Assembly (NCBI GenBank): GCA_028279275.1
Contig: JANQOB010000020.1
Coordinates: 124,001-188,000 of the forward strand
From: Gammaproteobacteria bacterium
GTDB lineage: Bacteria; Pseudomonadota; Gammaproteobacteria; UBA4575
DNA length: 64,000 nucleotides
Reading direction: 5' to 3'
This document shows, piece by piece, positions 35,739 through 46,154 of this stretch. The position numbers were made by a program, and so were the translations under genes. Numbering within the stretch: the stretch's first letter is position 1; each line of letters starts with the position of its first letter. The notes beneath the pieces were generated by a model. That model ran no database searches, was not told the origin of the DNA, and was given only the letters and a program-made list of their open reading frames with translations.

Positions 35739-37034
35739 CTATGTTCCTGCAGCTGTCTGTGAAGTTAACTTAGATTGTTGATGACGATAGATGGATGATA
35801 GATAGCAAGTCTCAGTAATAGAGACCCAAAGTATGATATTCCATGGGCCAGATAACCCACGGTAGAATAAAGTAGAAAATATACTGCAGGCTAAAACAAT
35901 TATGAGTAATGCAAAATGTAAGTTTGCGGTGTCTGGTTGAATACGACGTATTCTAATCAGTCTAAATACGTGAGATATGATTATCATGGTCCAAATACCC
36001 AAACCAATGAAACCAGTTTTTAATAAAATGTCTAAATAAGCATTGTGCGCTTGAGTTGCCACCCAACTGGTTGGGCCCACATATGCAAAGTCTGTTTTAG
36101 CCTCTTCATAAGAACCCAGCCATGCGCCCCCAAAGCCATTACCATGCCATGGACGTTCCATGATTCTAGCCCAGGTTTCGATCCATAAATGCTCTCTACC
36201 GGTTAAGCCATCTCTACCAATAAGGTCCATGAACATTTGTATCATCTCGGCCTTTGTTGGATATCCAAATTTTATGCTTATAAAAAATCCAAGTGCAATG
36301 AGACCAGTGCCAAAAGCGAAATACCATATGTAAGACCAACCTTTTTTAGAACTGTAAGCAAATAAAAATAATATAAGAATGAAAAATAAAACTACCATTG
36401 ACGTCGCGTTGTCTGTAAAAAATAAAGTAATGACAGAAAGTGTGATAATTGTCAGACGCCATAGGAATTTAGGTGAGCCTTTTTCATAGGCCATAAAAGC
36501 ATAGATTGCAACGCATAATAAACATAAGCGTCCAAGTTGATTTTTACTATTTAAAATCCCGGTCCACTTATTGCCACCATCGTAATCAATAATTACACCT
36601 TGTTCAGGCCACAATAAACTGGTTGCTATTGATAAGAACAGGGCTACAGTTGCGATGATACGAATCTTAGTAGTGAGCAAACTAGAAATATATCCACGCG
36701 TAAGTAGCGCAATACACACTAAAAATAGCGTTAATTCTTCTGTCACGCGTCTTACAGAAATAAATGTTTCTGGAGCCCAAGCTATTGAGAGTGTTGTGTA
36801 GGCAAATAGCGCCCAAATCCATGGGTCAATTGTGCTTATAGTGAAGCTAACCGACTGAATGTTTCGAAGTATTACAATTGTAGATAACAACAACAGCGTG
36901 GCTGTCATGAATATTTTTTGGCCAGGCATATCCAGCAATGGAATGACAGGTAGTACCATTAAGAAAGCAAATACCCATCGGAGAATTAGTATTGGCTCAA
37001 AATAACTATCAGCTTCTACTGCGGTACGGTTCAT
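35739..37034 (-). CDS. wzy: EPS polymerase or O-antigen ligase, Wzy/WaaL family
   Basis: A 431-residue membrane protein with about 11-12 segments and the large periplasmic loop that defines the Wzy_C domain (GREHLWIETWARIMERPWHGNGFGG and AHNAYLDILLKTGFIGLG). The loop's Arg and His residues and the H-N-x-Y-L motif are features shared by Wzy polymerases and WaaL ligases. Context between a GT2 and a Wzx flippase favours a polymerase. Its start overlaps the GT2 gene by 26 bp, indicating cotranslation. Confidence 0.85.
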   Translation of the reverse strand: MNRTAVEADSYFEPILILRWVFAFLMVLPVIPLLDMPGQKIFMTATLLLLSTIVILRNIQSVSFTISTIDPWIWALFAYTTLSIAWAPETFISVRRVTEELTLFLVCIALLTRGYISSLLTTKIRIIATVALFLSIATSLLWPEQGVIIDYDGGNKWTGILNSKNQLGRLCLLCVAIYAFMAYEKGSPKFLWRLTIITLSVITLFFTDNATSMVVLFFILILFLFAYSSKKGWSYIWYFAFGTGLIALGFFISIKFGYPTKAEMIQMFMDLIGRDGLTGREHLWIETWARIMERPWHGNGFGGAWLGSYEEAKTDFAYVGPTSWVATQAHNAYLDILLKTGFIGLGIWTMIIISHVFRLIRIRRIQPDTANLHFALLIIVLACSIFSTLFYRGLSGPWNIILWVSITETCYLSSIYRHQQSKLTSQTAAGT

Positions 37035-37938
37035 AACGAAAACTAGTAAAAGATGCCATTAGATAACTTAAGCCTAGCGCTCCCTTTCTTAGCCACATCA
37101 CGGACCGATGAAGACCAAATGGCAGCATAAGTGGAGCCACTAACAAAGCGGAACCCACTCCACCAAGGCCCCAAAGGATTAACTTAAAATAAGCTCGTTT
37201 CCCCTTTGCTTCAATGGTTTGGTCAACATGGATTTGTCCATTTCGGTACCAACGCTTCATTAGCCACGAAAAATTGGCTCTGGAAGCAGGGATCACTTCA
37301 GTAACTGTTGCATCATTGCACCAAACAAATTTAGCCCCTTTCACAAGCATGTCTGCAAGTAGATGCGAGTCAGAGCCACCCGTTAAACCCAATTTTGGAT
37401 CAAATAAGGTTTTGCGACTTTTCATTAATGATGCTTTGATCAGTGTGTTGCTCGTTCTGGTGCCACTAGGTGGGATTGCATCTCCAGTTTTTTGTGCAGA
37501 TTTTTTTTCAAAAAACTTTCCCTTATACATCCATAGTGGAGAGCCTTCCGGTAATGCAGCTCTTACGGGGCCAAAAACACCATCTGCATTATAGTGCAGA
37601 GCTGTTGCCACGAGTTCACTCAGCCACTCAGGTATAGGTATTTCATCATCATCGATAAACGCCAACCATTCACCTGTCGCTTCTTGCACAGAGCGATTTC
37701 TTGCTAGCGCTATATTTTGCTGAGGCTCAATATGATAATGAATGGGGATATCATTCGATTGATGCTTAAATTCTTCGACAATTTCTCTTGCAGAGCCTGT
37801 AGCATCATTATCCACAACGATTATTTCTAAAGGTCCCAGCATGTCTTTTTGGTGTAAAAGTGCGCCTAATAATGCACTTAATCCACCAGGTCGTTTATAA
37901 GTGCATAGGCACACGCTGACTAGATAATTCGTATCCAT
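37009..37938 (-). CDS. Glycosyltransferase family 2 with C-terminal membrane segment
   Basis: A 309-residue GT-A transferase. VSVCLCTYKRPGGLSALLGALL, LEIIVVDNDATGSA and WLAFIDDDEIPIPEW (with the Asp-x-Asp metal site) are the usual landmarks. Near residues 255-280, ILWGLGGVGSALLVAPLMLPFG forms a hydrophobic segment that may hold it to the inner membrane. It heads the leftward trio with wzy and wzx. It may add a sugar late in repeat-unit assembly. Confidence 0.9.
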   Translation of the reverse strand: MDTNYLVSVCLCTYKRPGGLSALLGALLHQKDMLGPLEIIVVDNDATGSAREIVEEFKHQSNDIPIHYHIEPQQNIALARNRSVQEATGEWLAFIDDDEIPIPEWLSELVATALHYNADGVFGPVRAALPEGSPLWMYKGKFFEKKSAQKTGDAIPPSGTRTSNTLIKASLMKSRKTLFDPKLGLTGGSDSHLLADMLVKGAKFVWCNDATVTEVIPASRANFSWLMKRWYRNGQIHVDQTIEAKGKRAYFKLILWGLGGVGSALLVAPLMLPFGLHRSVMWLRKGALGLSYLMASFTSFRYEPYRSRS

Positions 37939-38391
37939 GAGTTAAGTTATAATTATCAGGTAAAGCTATTTATTCGTTTTTTGTTTGAGGTCGTCACATT
38001 AGTATATGACATCTAAATCTAGAGTCGACATAATCGGGTTGAAACTAGATTTACCTGTCTTTGGCATTTGTCTTTCAACATGGGTTTAGTGGTATTGAGC
38101 CACTAATATAATCTGACTATATATAACACTATTGTGCCATTAAATTGGTGAACTCCGTCTAGTAGTATCTGTAAGGTCTACTGATTTAGTTATAACCTGA
38201 ATCTTTATAGAAAATCCCGTGACCCCTTTCACGCTATATTGAATACTCATAGTAATAGAAATTTCTTCATGCTATATATTGGTGTATCAGAAGACGCTTA
38301 AATAGAATAAATCGCACAAGATTCATAACGAGCTTTTATTGAATTTAGGCGAACATCATTCATAGAAATTAATCCATAGAATATTAAGTTA
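37939..38391. promoter_or_regulatory. Divergent control region with CRP-like palindrome
   Basis: A 453-bp gap between the leftward GT2-wzy-wzx trio and the rightward AsnB-like gene. It carries CGTGA-CCCCTT-TCACG at 38218-38233, a perfect palindrome with the CRP core GTGA-N6-TCAC. TGCTATATA at 38270-38278 looks like an extended -10 element, so the start point would be near 38285 and the palindrome about 60 bp upstream, the spacing of a distal activating CRP site. A TTAGTGG/CCACTAA hairpin also occurs near 38087-38107. No gene is evident. Confidence 0.5.
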
Positions 38392-40284
38392 ATGTGTGGC
38401 ATAGCTGGAATAGTTGGTGTGCAAGATCCAGGCTGGATTGATGAAATGGTAAAGATTCAGTCACATAGGGGTCCTGATGATTATGGGAGTATGACATTTA
38501 AGGACAAAGGTGTGTCTTTGGGTCATAGGCGACTGAGCATAATAGATCTAAGTCCAGGTGGTCATCAGCCTATGACTAATCAGCATAAAAATATTTGGAT
38601 AACCTTTAACGGTGAAATTTATAACTATAAAGATATCCGCAATGAGTTAAGAACAAAAGGTTATGAGTTTCGTACACAAAGTGACACGGAAGTTCTTTTA
38701 AGCGCTTACGAAGAATGGGGTGAAAAATGTCTCGATAAACTAAATGGGATGTTTGCTTTTGCAATTTATGATACTCGATTTAATAAAATTTTTGCGGCTA
38801 GAGATCGTGTCGGAATAAAACCTTTTTATTATTATTCAAAAGATGGGTTATTTGTTTTTGCTTCGGAAATAAAAGCAGTTTTTGAATGCCCATTAGTTGA
38901 AAAGACACCTGACTATGAGGCTCTTGCAACACCTGCACGTTATCAGGTTCATCCCAAGACTGGATTCAAGGATGTTTACAAATTGCCTCCTGCAAGTTAC
39001 ATCATTTATGAAAATAATAAGTTAACAATAAACCAGTATTGGAATTTTGATGTTCAAGAAAACGATAACAAATCACTTGAAGAAGTTATTGTTGAGATTG
39101 ATGAATTAATTAAGGATGCAGCGCGTTTACAAATGGTTGCGGATGTTCCAGTTGGTGCGTTTCTTAGTGGTGGTTTAGACTCTTCTTTGATTTGTGCATT
39201 GATGAGACAGCATTCAGAGCAAGATCTTCACGCGTTTACTATTCGTTTTTCAGAAGCTGACCAAAAGCATGAAAAAATGCCTGACGATAGTTTCTACGCT
39301 AAAAAAGTTGCACAACACCTGGGATTTAAATATCACGAATTTGAAGTTCAGCCAGATATAGAAAGTCTTTTAACAAAGATGGTTTGGCATATGGATGAGC
39401 CTTTATCCGATTCTGCTGCTATAAATACATATTTAATGTCAAAAGCTGCACGAGATGAGGGAATAGTGGTTTTGCTAAACGGCATGGGAGCCGACGAAGT
39501 ATTTGGTGGTTATCGCAAGCATTTAGCTTGCCTTGGTGCTGAGCATTATCAGAAAGTAGTGCCGGCAGTTTTTCGAAAAATAATTGAAAACACTGTTGCT
39601 TCATTACCAGTTGCAACTTCAACACGTGGCCTTAAAACACTTCGTTGGGCAAAAAGATTCTTTTCTTTTGCATCATTACCTGGGTTAGAGCGATATCTTG
39701 CGTCTGATTTAGCATTATCACAAGATCAATTTAAAAATTTAATGAAACGCGTTCATTATAAAGAGTCTTTATATTATAAAAAGCATGAAGAGTACTTTAA
39801 TGAGTATACAGCTAGCCTTTTAACAAAAATGTGTGTTAACGACACTAAGCTTTTTTTACCAGAACATAATCTCACCTACACTGATAAAGCGACAATGTGG
39901 GCAAGTATAGAGAGTCGTCCTCCGCTAACGGATCATAGAATAATTGAATATATGTTTTCTCTTGCGCCAAAGTTTCGTATTTCTAACAGAACGCAAAAGT
40001 TTTTATTGAAAAAAGTTGCTGAAAAATATTTGCCAAACGATATCATTTATCGGCCAAAAGCATCGTTCGGAACTCCTCTAAGAAGTTGGCTGCGTGGCGC
40101 GCTTGCACCAATGATTGCAGAAACACTATCAGAGTCTAATATGCAGACAAAAGAACTTTATGACCCTAAAGCGGTAGCAAATATAATTGATCGAAATCAT
40201 AAAGGACTTGAAGATAACTCCCTGGTTATTTTAAATATGTTAACCACTGAGCTTTGGTATCGTATGAATTTCAGCAGCATATAA
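38392..40284 (+). CDS. Asparagine synthetase-like glutamine amidotransferase
   Basis: A 630-residue enzyme of the AsnB family. The N-terminal glutaminase domain starts MCGIAGIVG, so Cys2 becomes the nucleophile after Met removal, and contains RGPDDYG, LGHRRLSIIDLS and FNGEIYNY. The C-terminal synthetase domain has the pyrophosphate loop FLSGGLDSSLICAL and GMGADEVFGGYRKH. In EPS loci such proteins are thought to amidate a uronic acid or other carboxylate on the polymer rather than make free asparagine. With an AlgD-like enzyme nearby to supply uronic acid, this is plausible here. Confidence 0.9.
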   Translation: MCGIAGIVGVQDPGWIDEMVKIQSHRGPDDYGSMTFKDKGVSLGHRRLSIIDLSPGGHQPMTNQHKNIWITFNGEIYNYKDIRNELRTKGYEFRTQSDTEVLLSAYEEWGEKCLDKLNGMFAFAIYDTRFNKIFAARDRVGIKPFYYYSKDGLFVFASEIKAVFECPLVEKTPDYEALATPARYQVHPKTGFKDVYKLPPASYIIYENNKLTINQYWNFDVQENDNKSLEEVIVEIDELIKDAARLQMVADVPVGAFLSGGLDSSLICALMRQHSEQDLHAFTIRFSEADQKHEKMPDDSFYAKKVAQHLGFKYHEFEVQPDIESLLTKMVWHMDEPLSDSAAINTYLMSKAARDEGIVVLLNGMGADEVFGGYRKHLACLGAEHYQKVVPAVFRKIIENTVASLPVATSTRGLKTLRWAKRFFSFASLPGLERYLASDLALSQDQFKNLMKRVHYKESLYYKKHEEYFNEYTASLLTKMCVNDTKLFLPEHNLTYTDKATMWASIESRPPLTDHRIIEYMFSLAPKFRISNRTQKFLLKKVAEKYLPNDIIYRPKASFGTPLRSWLRGALAPMIAETLSESNMQTKELYDPKAVANIIDRNHKGLEDNSLVILNMLTTELWYRMNFSSI

Positions 40285-40540
40285 GGCTTTCTCTTAGCTC
40301 TTATATTCAGTGATGTGCTTGAGCCTTTCGGCTGATACCAATAGCAATAGTTAGAGGCTTTGCGCATCCAATGAAAATGCGAATTCCCTATCAGTTTATT
40401 TACCGGATATATATTAGGATAATTCTATATAGTTCATGTATTGAATACATACCGATGTCCCTGACAAATGCAACTTACGTTAATATATTCTCCACAATAA
40501 AATGTAATTCTGCTTGTGGGTAAGAGCTTAAGATTTTCAT

Positions 40541-42733
40541 ATGAAACAGATTAGTCAAAATTACAAAACCGGTGCCATTAAATTAGAAGAAGTGGATGTG
40601 CCTGCTGCAAAATCTGGGGGGGTGTTAGTTCAGACTCACTACAGCGTCATTTCTGCTGGAACAGAAGGCATGAAAGCCAGAGAGGGTAAGTTGTCCTATT
40701 TAGGTAAAGCTAAGGCAAGACCCGATCAAGTTAAAAAAGTTATGCAATCTGTGCAACAGCAAGGACTTAAGTCTACCTATGAAAAAGTTATGAACAAATT
40801 AGATTCACTTACACCATTAGGGTATTCCCTCTCGGGTGTGGTGACAGATGTTTTACCAGGAGCTGAAGAGTTACAAGTGGGACAACGTGTAGCTTGTGCA
40901 GGTGCAGGTTATGCAAATCATGCCGAAATTAATTTTGTGCCAAAAAATTTAGTGGTTCCGGTACCTGAAAATGTAGCGATGGAACATGCAGCATTCGCAA
41001 CAATTGGTGCGATATCAATGCAAGGTTTTCGTCAAGCTGAAATGCAACTAGGTGAAACCGCATGTGTGATTGGTTTAGGTTTATTAGGTCAGGTGTTAGT
41101 ACAAATATTAAAAGCATCAGGCATCAATGTGATCGGGATTGATTTGCAAGAGTCGCGTTGTGAATTAGCTGAATCACTAGGAGCTTCATTTACTGCCAAG
41201 CCTGATATGGCGGGTGTGCATAGTGCTATTAAAAGGCTTACGAATGGTATGGGGGTTGATTGTTCTTTTATTACCGCTGGAGGGAATACTAACGCCCCGG
41301 TTGAATTTGCCGTTGATATTGCGCGTGATCGCGGGAGGATCGTAGATATAGGTAAAACTAAACTGGATCTGATGTGGAATGATTTTTATGAGAAAGAATT
41401 AGATGTGCGATTTTCACGATCTTATGGGCCAGGTCGATACGATCCAAATTATGAAGAAGGCGGAATTGATTATCCGATTGGGTATGTACGTTGGACTGAG
41501 CAGCGAAACATGTCTTCTTTCTTGCAGTTAATTTCTGATCAAAAAGTATTAATTGACCCTATTATCACATCCATTAAACCATTTTCAGAAGCTGAAGAAG
41601 TTTATAATGACCTTGTAGAGAAAAAAGATACGGTACTCGGGATTGTTTTTAAACACTCGCAAGAAGCTTCTAAGGTAAAACATTTACCCGAGTTTAAAGA
41701 GCAATCTTCTAAAATAGAGAAAATATCTGAACCGCAACAAGTAGGTTTGGGTGTGATTGGGGCAGGAAATTATGCCTCAAGTATGTTATTGCCTCATTTA
41801 GCAAAAATTGATTCTGTTAATTTTAAAGAAGTTTCTACAGCTACCAGCTTGTCTTCAGCTAATGCAGCACGAAAGTTCAATTTTGAAAGAACGAGTACTA
41901 ATTATAAGGCTACTCTAAGTGCGGCAGATATACATGCTGTGTTAATAGCTACGCGTCATTCATCTCATGCCTCAATGGTTGTCGAAGCTTTAGAAGCTGA
42001 TAAAGCAGTTTATGTTGAAAAACCGTTAGCGATTAATTTGTTTGGTCTTAAACAAGTCAAACAAGCCATAGATGCATCAGGTAACTCGCGTTTGATGGTT
42101 GGTTTTAACCGCAGATTTTCTCCATTAGTGAAGAGGATAATAGAAGAGTTCGGTAATAATAGTGGACCTTTCACAATTAACTATAGAGTACATGCGGGTC
42201 AAATGGAGCATGGTTCATGGTATCTTGATTCAAGCCATGGGACACGCTTTGTAGGCGAAGCTGGCCACTTTTTTGATGTGTTTTCTGCAATCATTCAAGC
42301 ACGTCCAATCTCAGTAATGGCAAGATCATTACGACCAACAAATATTACGCAAGATGATTTAGAAAATGTAAGTGCGCTTGTTAATTATGCGGATGGTTCG
42401 GTTGCGAATTTAACGTATTTAACCCAAGGTGGTTCAAAACTACCAAAAGAGTATGTAGAAGTATTCGGTGGCGGGCGTACGATACAGCTCAATAATTTTG
42501 AGAATGTTGTTACTTATGACGAAAAAAATAAGAAAGTGTATAAGGCAAAAGGTTTAGATAAGGGACAGTCTGCCGAAATGCAGGAATTTGTTTCTTGTGT
42601 AATGAAAAACAACAATATGCCAATTGCTTTAGAAGATTTATTTGATACAACACTTTTAACCCTGGCTGCAGCAAAATCTTTGGCTTGTGGGCAAGTAGTT
42701 GATTTAGCTGAATACTGGGAAACTGATCAATAA
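40541..42733 (+). CDS. Two-domain oxidoreductase: zinc-type alcohol dehydrogenase fused to Gfo/Idh/MocA
   Basis: A 730-residue fusion. Residues 1 to about 370 form a medium-chain dehydrogenase with the cofactor site CVIGLGLLGQVLVQILKASG. Residues from about 400 form a Gfo/Idh/MocA dehydrogenase with GLGVIGAGNYASSMLLPHL and the conserved VYVEKPLAIN. The MDR half lacks an obvious catalytic-zinc cysteine cluster. The same fusion is known from other EPS clusters next to heparinase-like genes, as here. It may act on a sugar or on an inositol-like intermediate; the reaction is not established. Start ATG 40541 after a 256-bp gap. Confidence 0.88.
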   Translation: MKQISQNYKTGAIKLEEVDVPAAKSGGVLVQTHYSVISAGTEGMKAREGKLSYLGKAKARPDQVKKVMQSVQQQGLKSTYEKVMNKLDSLTPLGYSLSGVVTDVLPGAEELQVGQRVACAGAGYANHAEINFVPKNLVVPVPENVAMEHAAFATIGAISMQGFRQAEMQLGETACVIGLGLLGQVLVQILKASGINVIGIDLQESRCELAESLGASFTAKPDMAGVHSAIKRLTNGMGVDCSFITAGGNTNAPVEFAVDIARDRGRIVDIGKTKLDLMWNDFYEKELDVRFSRSYGPGRYDPNYEEGGIDYPIGYVRWTEQRNMSSFLQLISDQKVLIDPIITSIKPFSEAEEVYNDLVEKKDTVLGIVFKHSQEASKVKHLPEFKEQSSKIEKISEPQQVGLGVIGAGNYASSMLLPHLAKIDSVNFKEVSTATSLSSANAARKFNFERTSTNYKATLSAADIHAVLIATRHSSHASMVVEALEADKAVYVEKPLAINLFGLKQVKQAIDASGNSRLMVGFNRRFSPLVKRIIEEFGNNSGPFTINYRVHAGQMEHGSWYLDSSHGTRFVGEAGHFFDVFSAIIQARPISVMARSLRPTNITQDDLENVSALVNYADGSVANLTYLTQGGSKLPKEYVEVFGGGRTIQLNNFENVVTYDEKNKKVYKAKGLDKGQSAEMQEFVSCVMKNNNMPIALEDLFDTTLLTLAAAKSLACGQVVDLAEYWETDQ

Positions 42734-42741
42734 TAGGTTTG

Positions 42742-44706
42742 TTATTTGAATAGGGGGTTGAAATTTATTGTTACTTCTTGTTTGGTTTTTAAATTTCCCT
42801 TAAAGACCAGCCGTGGCGCAGGTTCCACATAACCAAAAGCATCTGAGTACCAACCTTCTAATGGTTTCTTTTGTCCTTGCTCGATAGTACTTTGCAAAAT
42901 ATCATTGGGATGTGTGATTTCTAAAATAGCTTGATTATTATTACTCACTATCCATGAATTTTTGTTCTTAGCTAGATTTAATTGAGGATGAAATAAGAAT
43001 CCAATTTCAACGGGTAAAGTAACGGCATCACCGTGTAAACAATCTGTTACTTTAAAACTACTATTATCTAAGAGATGTAGTTTTCTTTTGTGATAAACGT
43101 TGAATCTTTTTTTATAACCATCGTGTTGCGCATAAATCAAATTGCGATTTGATTGATTATCATCATTGATTAAGTTGCAGTTCGCTTTTGCACTCCAATT
43201 GAATGATCCGGATATTTGACTTGAGTTATGTTTATCAATTGATAAGGTATTGTGTGCAGATGTACCACGCATATAATCACGCCAATTACCACCAGAATGA
43301 TATAAATAGGTACCAGCATCGACTAAGATCGGTTGTCCATCAATATGTAACCAAATTGATAGGGCATCAGCATGTCCATGTGCAGCGATAGATAAGTATC
43401 CCAGGGGACCATGATCCATAACCAGCAGATACTCTTTATCATTGGTGTAAGTTCTGCTAACGCTATAACCACCTTGTGCAAAACATTTAACACCCTGCAA
43501 AGGTTCCGATGACGGTTTTGATTCACCAAAAAACAGTTCTCTTAAGTGGGGTACACTAATTTCGGCATTGAGGTCTTCACGCTGGGTAGTGTTTGCTATA
43601 CCTGAAAGAATAGATGTTGTATAGGCTTCTGCAGAGAATTGTGAAAAAAATACTTTACCTTCATCATTGTCTCCAATGCTAGGTTGGTATCCCTGTTTGT
43701 CCGTGAGCCATCTTAAATATTCACCGCATTTCTCAATACGTTGCCAATATTCTTGTGGAAAGTCGTCATTTAGGTCTTTACCTATGGTTCCACATAAGAG
43801 TAACCATTCAACCGTAAAGGCAGTATAAGTTGGGGATTGTTCTGCTCCTACTCCATCACTATAAATTTGTTTCGTTGCCTCATTGATTAAAGTTTTTTTG
43901 CCATAGCTATACCATGTTTTTGCGTTTGGAAGATTTGGAGCTAGAAGTCCAAGTATGAATAAGGCGCTTGCCTCAGAGATAAGATGATTATTTGCTGACG
44001 AAAAGCGAGAAGGGTAGCGCATTAACCAATATCCATGGATGGCCAATGAATTATGTATTTTGTTTTTGAGCTTTTCGCTAGCGAAGTTATTTGCGCAGGT
44101 AGTAACGACGAGTATGCTGATTATTCTGCAGGCTAATTCAATCCCCGAAGGCCAGTTAATGCCTTTGTAAGGTGGGTTTGCATCTATCCAGCTTTCAATT
44201 TGCCCTAAACAGAATAAAGATAAGTCTTTGTCATCATTTATTGCAGCAAGTATGGCAAGTGGTTGTAAGTATTGAAGGCGGTTGAGTTCCCAGATGTATT
44301 TAACATCGCCATATTGGTCAGTATTACGATAATTTATATGGTAGCAATATTGATCTGCAGGCCATTGGTCCTGAGTGATGGGGTCCAAATGCCATATTTG
44401 ATTTGTGAGGTCTGTTGGCCATCGAATGCCAAGAAATTGAAAGTCATTATTTTTTACTGAATTGGCGAGGGTACTCCACTCATCTAACAAGTGTTTGTTA
44501 ATTTGCAAATTACTATTCAATACCTTATGTAGGATCGGGAACACAGGCAAACTGTCATTGCTGGTATAATTTTTAACCCCACTGGGCAAGTAATACCTCG
44601 ATACTGCTCGTTTGAGCTGCTCGCAGACTCGATGCCAGATCTCAGGGATAGACATCGAAGCAAGCCTCTTTTTATACCATTGAAGGCGTAACAGGATGTT
44701 ATTCAC
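42742..44706 (-). CDS. Heparinase II/III family protein
   Basis: A 654-residue protein with an N-terminal alpha/alpha toroid (NNHLISEASALFILG carries the Asn-His pair) and a C-terminal beta-sandwich with HGHADALSIWLHIDGQPILVDAG, the conserved His-x-Asp region, and a DCLHGDAVT block. The family cleaves uronic-acid-containing chains by beta-elimination, or modifies EPS. It begins at GTG 44704-44706 with no signal peptide, so it is apparently cytoplasmic or membrane-associated, unlike catabolic heparinases. It ends 8 bp from the convergent two-domain oxidoreductase. A role in editing the polymer during synthesis is inferred from context. Confidence 0.85.
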   Translation of the reverse strand: MNNILLRLQWYKKRLASMSIPEIWHRVCEQLKRAVSRYYLPSGVKNYTSNDSLPVFPILHKVLNSNLQINKHLLDEWSTLANSVKNNDFQFLGIRWPTDLTNQIWHLDPITQDQWPADQYCYHINYRNTDQYGDVKYIWELNRLQYLQPLAILAAINDDKDLSLFCLGQIESWIDANPPYKGINWPSGIELACRIISILVVTTCANNFASEKLKNKIHNSLAIHGYWLMRYPSRFSSANNHLISEASALFILGLLAPNLPNAKTWYSYGKKTLINEATKQIYSDGVGAEQSPTYTAFTVEWLLLCGTIGKDLNDDFPQEYWQRIEKCGEYLRWLTDKQGYQPSIGDNDEGKVFFSQFSAEAYTTSILSGIANTTQREDLNAEISVPHLRELFFGESKPSSEPLQGVKCFAQGGYSVSRTYTNDKEYLLVMDHGPLGYLSIAAHGHADALSIWLHIDGQPILVDAGTYLYHSGGNWRDYMRGTSAHNTLSIDKHNSSQISGSFNWSAKANCNLINDDNQSNRNLIYAQHDGYKKRFNVYHKRKLHLLDNSSFKVTDCLHGDAVTLPVEIGFLFHPQLNLAKNKNSWIVSNNNQAILEITHPNDILQSTIEQGQKKPLEGWYSDAFGYVEPAPRLVFKGNLKTKQEVTINFNPLFK

Positions 44707-44723
44707 GGTTTTGTGTATATAAG

Positions 44724-44739
44724 TGTGATAGAAATCATC
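44724..44739. promoter_or_regulatory. Weak CRP-like site between divergent heparinase and algD-like genes
   Basis: TGTGA-TAGAAA-TCATC: one half-site is perfect, the other matches three of five bases. It lies 18 bp upstream of the leftward heparinase start and about 100 bp upstream of the rightward dehydrogenase start. Considered only because of the stronger sites in the same island. Confidence 0.3.
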
Positions 44740-44840
44740 TACATACTTTCAGATATTAATTCTCATGTAAATTAATATTAAAACAATTTTTATATTTAAT
44801 AACTCGCTTAATGATTTAAAAAACGTTAAAGGATAAATAA

Positions 44841-46154
44841 GTGAAAATTAGTATATTTGGTCTAGGCTATGTTGGCACCGTTTCTGCGGGTTGTTTAGCA
44901 CAAGAAGGTCATGAAATTATCGGAGTTGATCCAAATCAAACTAAGGTTGATTTGATTAATCAAGGTAAAACACCTGTGATTGAAAAAGACATTGGAGAAA
45001 TAATTTCAACTGCTGTTAAAGATAAAAAATTACGAGCCACATTGAATGTGGGTGATGCAATAAGTAATTCAGAAATGTCTTTGATTTGCGTAGGTACTCC
45101 TAGCCAAGCTAATGGTAATTTGGATCTAAAATATGTCGAAGCCGTATGTGATGAAATCGGCCAATGTTTACGCAATAAAACTGAGTTTCATATTGTAGTT
45201 ACTCGTAGCACAATGTTACCCGGCAGTATGCTTAATACTGTAATTCCTGTTCTAGAAAAAGCATCTGGCAAAAAAGCAGGTGTAGATTTTGGTGTTTGTA
45301 ATAATCCAGAATTTTTGCGTGAGGGTACTGCCGTATATGATTTTTATCATCCTCCAAAAACTGTTATTGGTGAAACTGACGAAAAAAGTGGTACGGCGAT
45401 CGCAAGTATTTATAAAAAAATGGATGCGCCTTTAATAAGAACAGACGTTAAAACTGCGGAGATGGTTAAATATGTAGATAACGTGTGGCATGCGCTTAAG
45501 GTTGGTTTTGCAAATGAGATAGGAAATATTTGTAAACAATTAGAAATTGATGGTCATAAAGTAATGGATATTTTTTGCCAGGACCTAAAATTGAATTTAT
45601 CTCCATACTATCTCAAACCAGGGTTTGCTTTTGGAGGTTCCTGTTTACCCAAAGATGTGCGTGCCTTAACTTATAAAGGGCAAAGTCTTGATCTGAATTT
45701 ACCTATATTGAATTCGATACTTCCTAGTAACCAGTTACAAGTGGAAGCAGGTATCAATATGGTTATGCAAGCAAAGAATAAAAGCATCGGTATCTTAGGA
45801 ATGAGTTTCAAAGCGGGCACAGATGATTTACGCGAGAGTCCCATAGTTGAGTTAATCGAGCGTCTTTTAGGAAAGGGCTATGAAATCCGAATCTATGATA
45901 AAAATGTTAATATTGCTGCTCTTATGGGGGCAAATAAAGATTATATCTTGAATCATATTCCACACATCTCAAAATTATTATGTGACACGGCTGATGAGGT
46001 TATTGAGAATTCAGATACAATTGTAGTCGGCAATGGAGATGAGGAATTCAATGCAGTGGCAAGCGCATTAAACTCAAATCAAGTTGTAATTGATTTGGTT
46101 CGACTATCGGGATTTGAAAAATTGGGCGATCAGTATAATGGCATCGCCTGGTAA
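44841..46154 (+). CDS. algD: GDP-mannose 6-dehydrogenase (AlgD-like)
   Basis: A 437-residue enzyme that oxidises a nucleotide sugar twice at C6 to a uronic acid. The N-terminal Rossmann motif is ISIFGLGYVGTVSAGCLAQEGH. The catalytic Cys is C268 in FAFGGSCLPKDVRALTY, the same number as in Pseudomonas AlgD. Neighbouring stretches (CQDLKLNLSPYYLKPG, FKAGTDDLRESPIVEL) follow AlgD more closely than UDP-glucose dehydrogenase. The product would be GDP-mannuronate, an acidic building block. It starts at GTG 44841, and its 3' end overlaps the next glycosyltransferase by 17 bp. GDP-mannose synthesis genes are not in this window. Confidence 0.88.
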   Translation: MKISIFGLGYVGTVSAGCLAQEGHEIIGVDPNQTKVDLINQGKTPVIEKDIGEIISTAVKDKKLRATLNVGDAISNSEMSLICVGTPSQANGNLDLKYVEAVCDEIGQCLRNKTEFHIVVTRSTMLPGSMLNTVIPVLEKASGKKAGVDFGVCNNPEFLREGTAVYDFYHPPKTVIGETDEKSGTAIASIYKKMDAPLIRTDVKTAEMVKYVDNVWHALKVGFANEIGNICKQLEIDGHKVMDIFCQDLKLNLSPYYLKPGFAFGGSCLPKDVRALTYKGQSLDLNLPILNSILPSNQLQVEAGINMVMQAKNKSIGILGMSFKAGTDDLRESPIVELIERLLGKGYEIRIYDKNVNIAALMGANKDYILNHIPHISKLLCDTADEVIENSDTIVVGNGDEEFNAVASALNSNQVVIDLVRLSGFEKLGDQYNGIAW

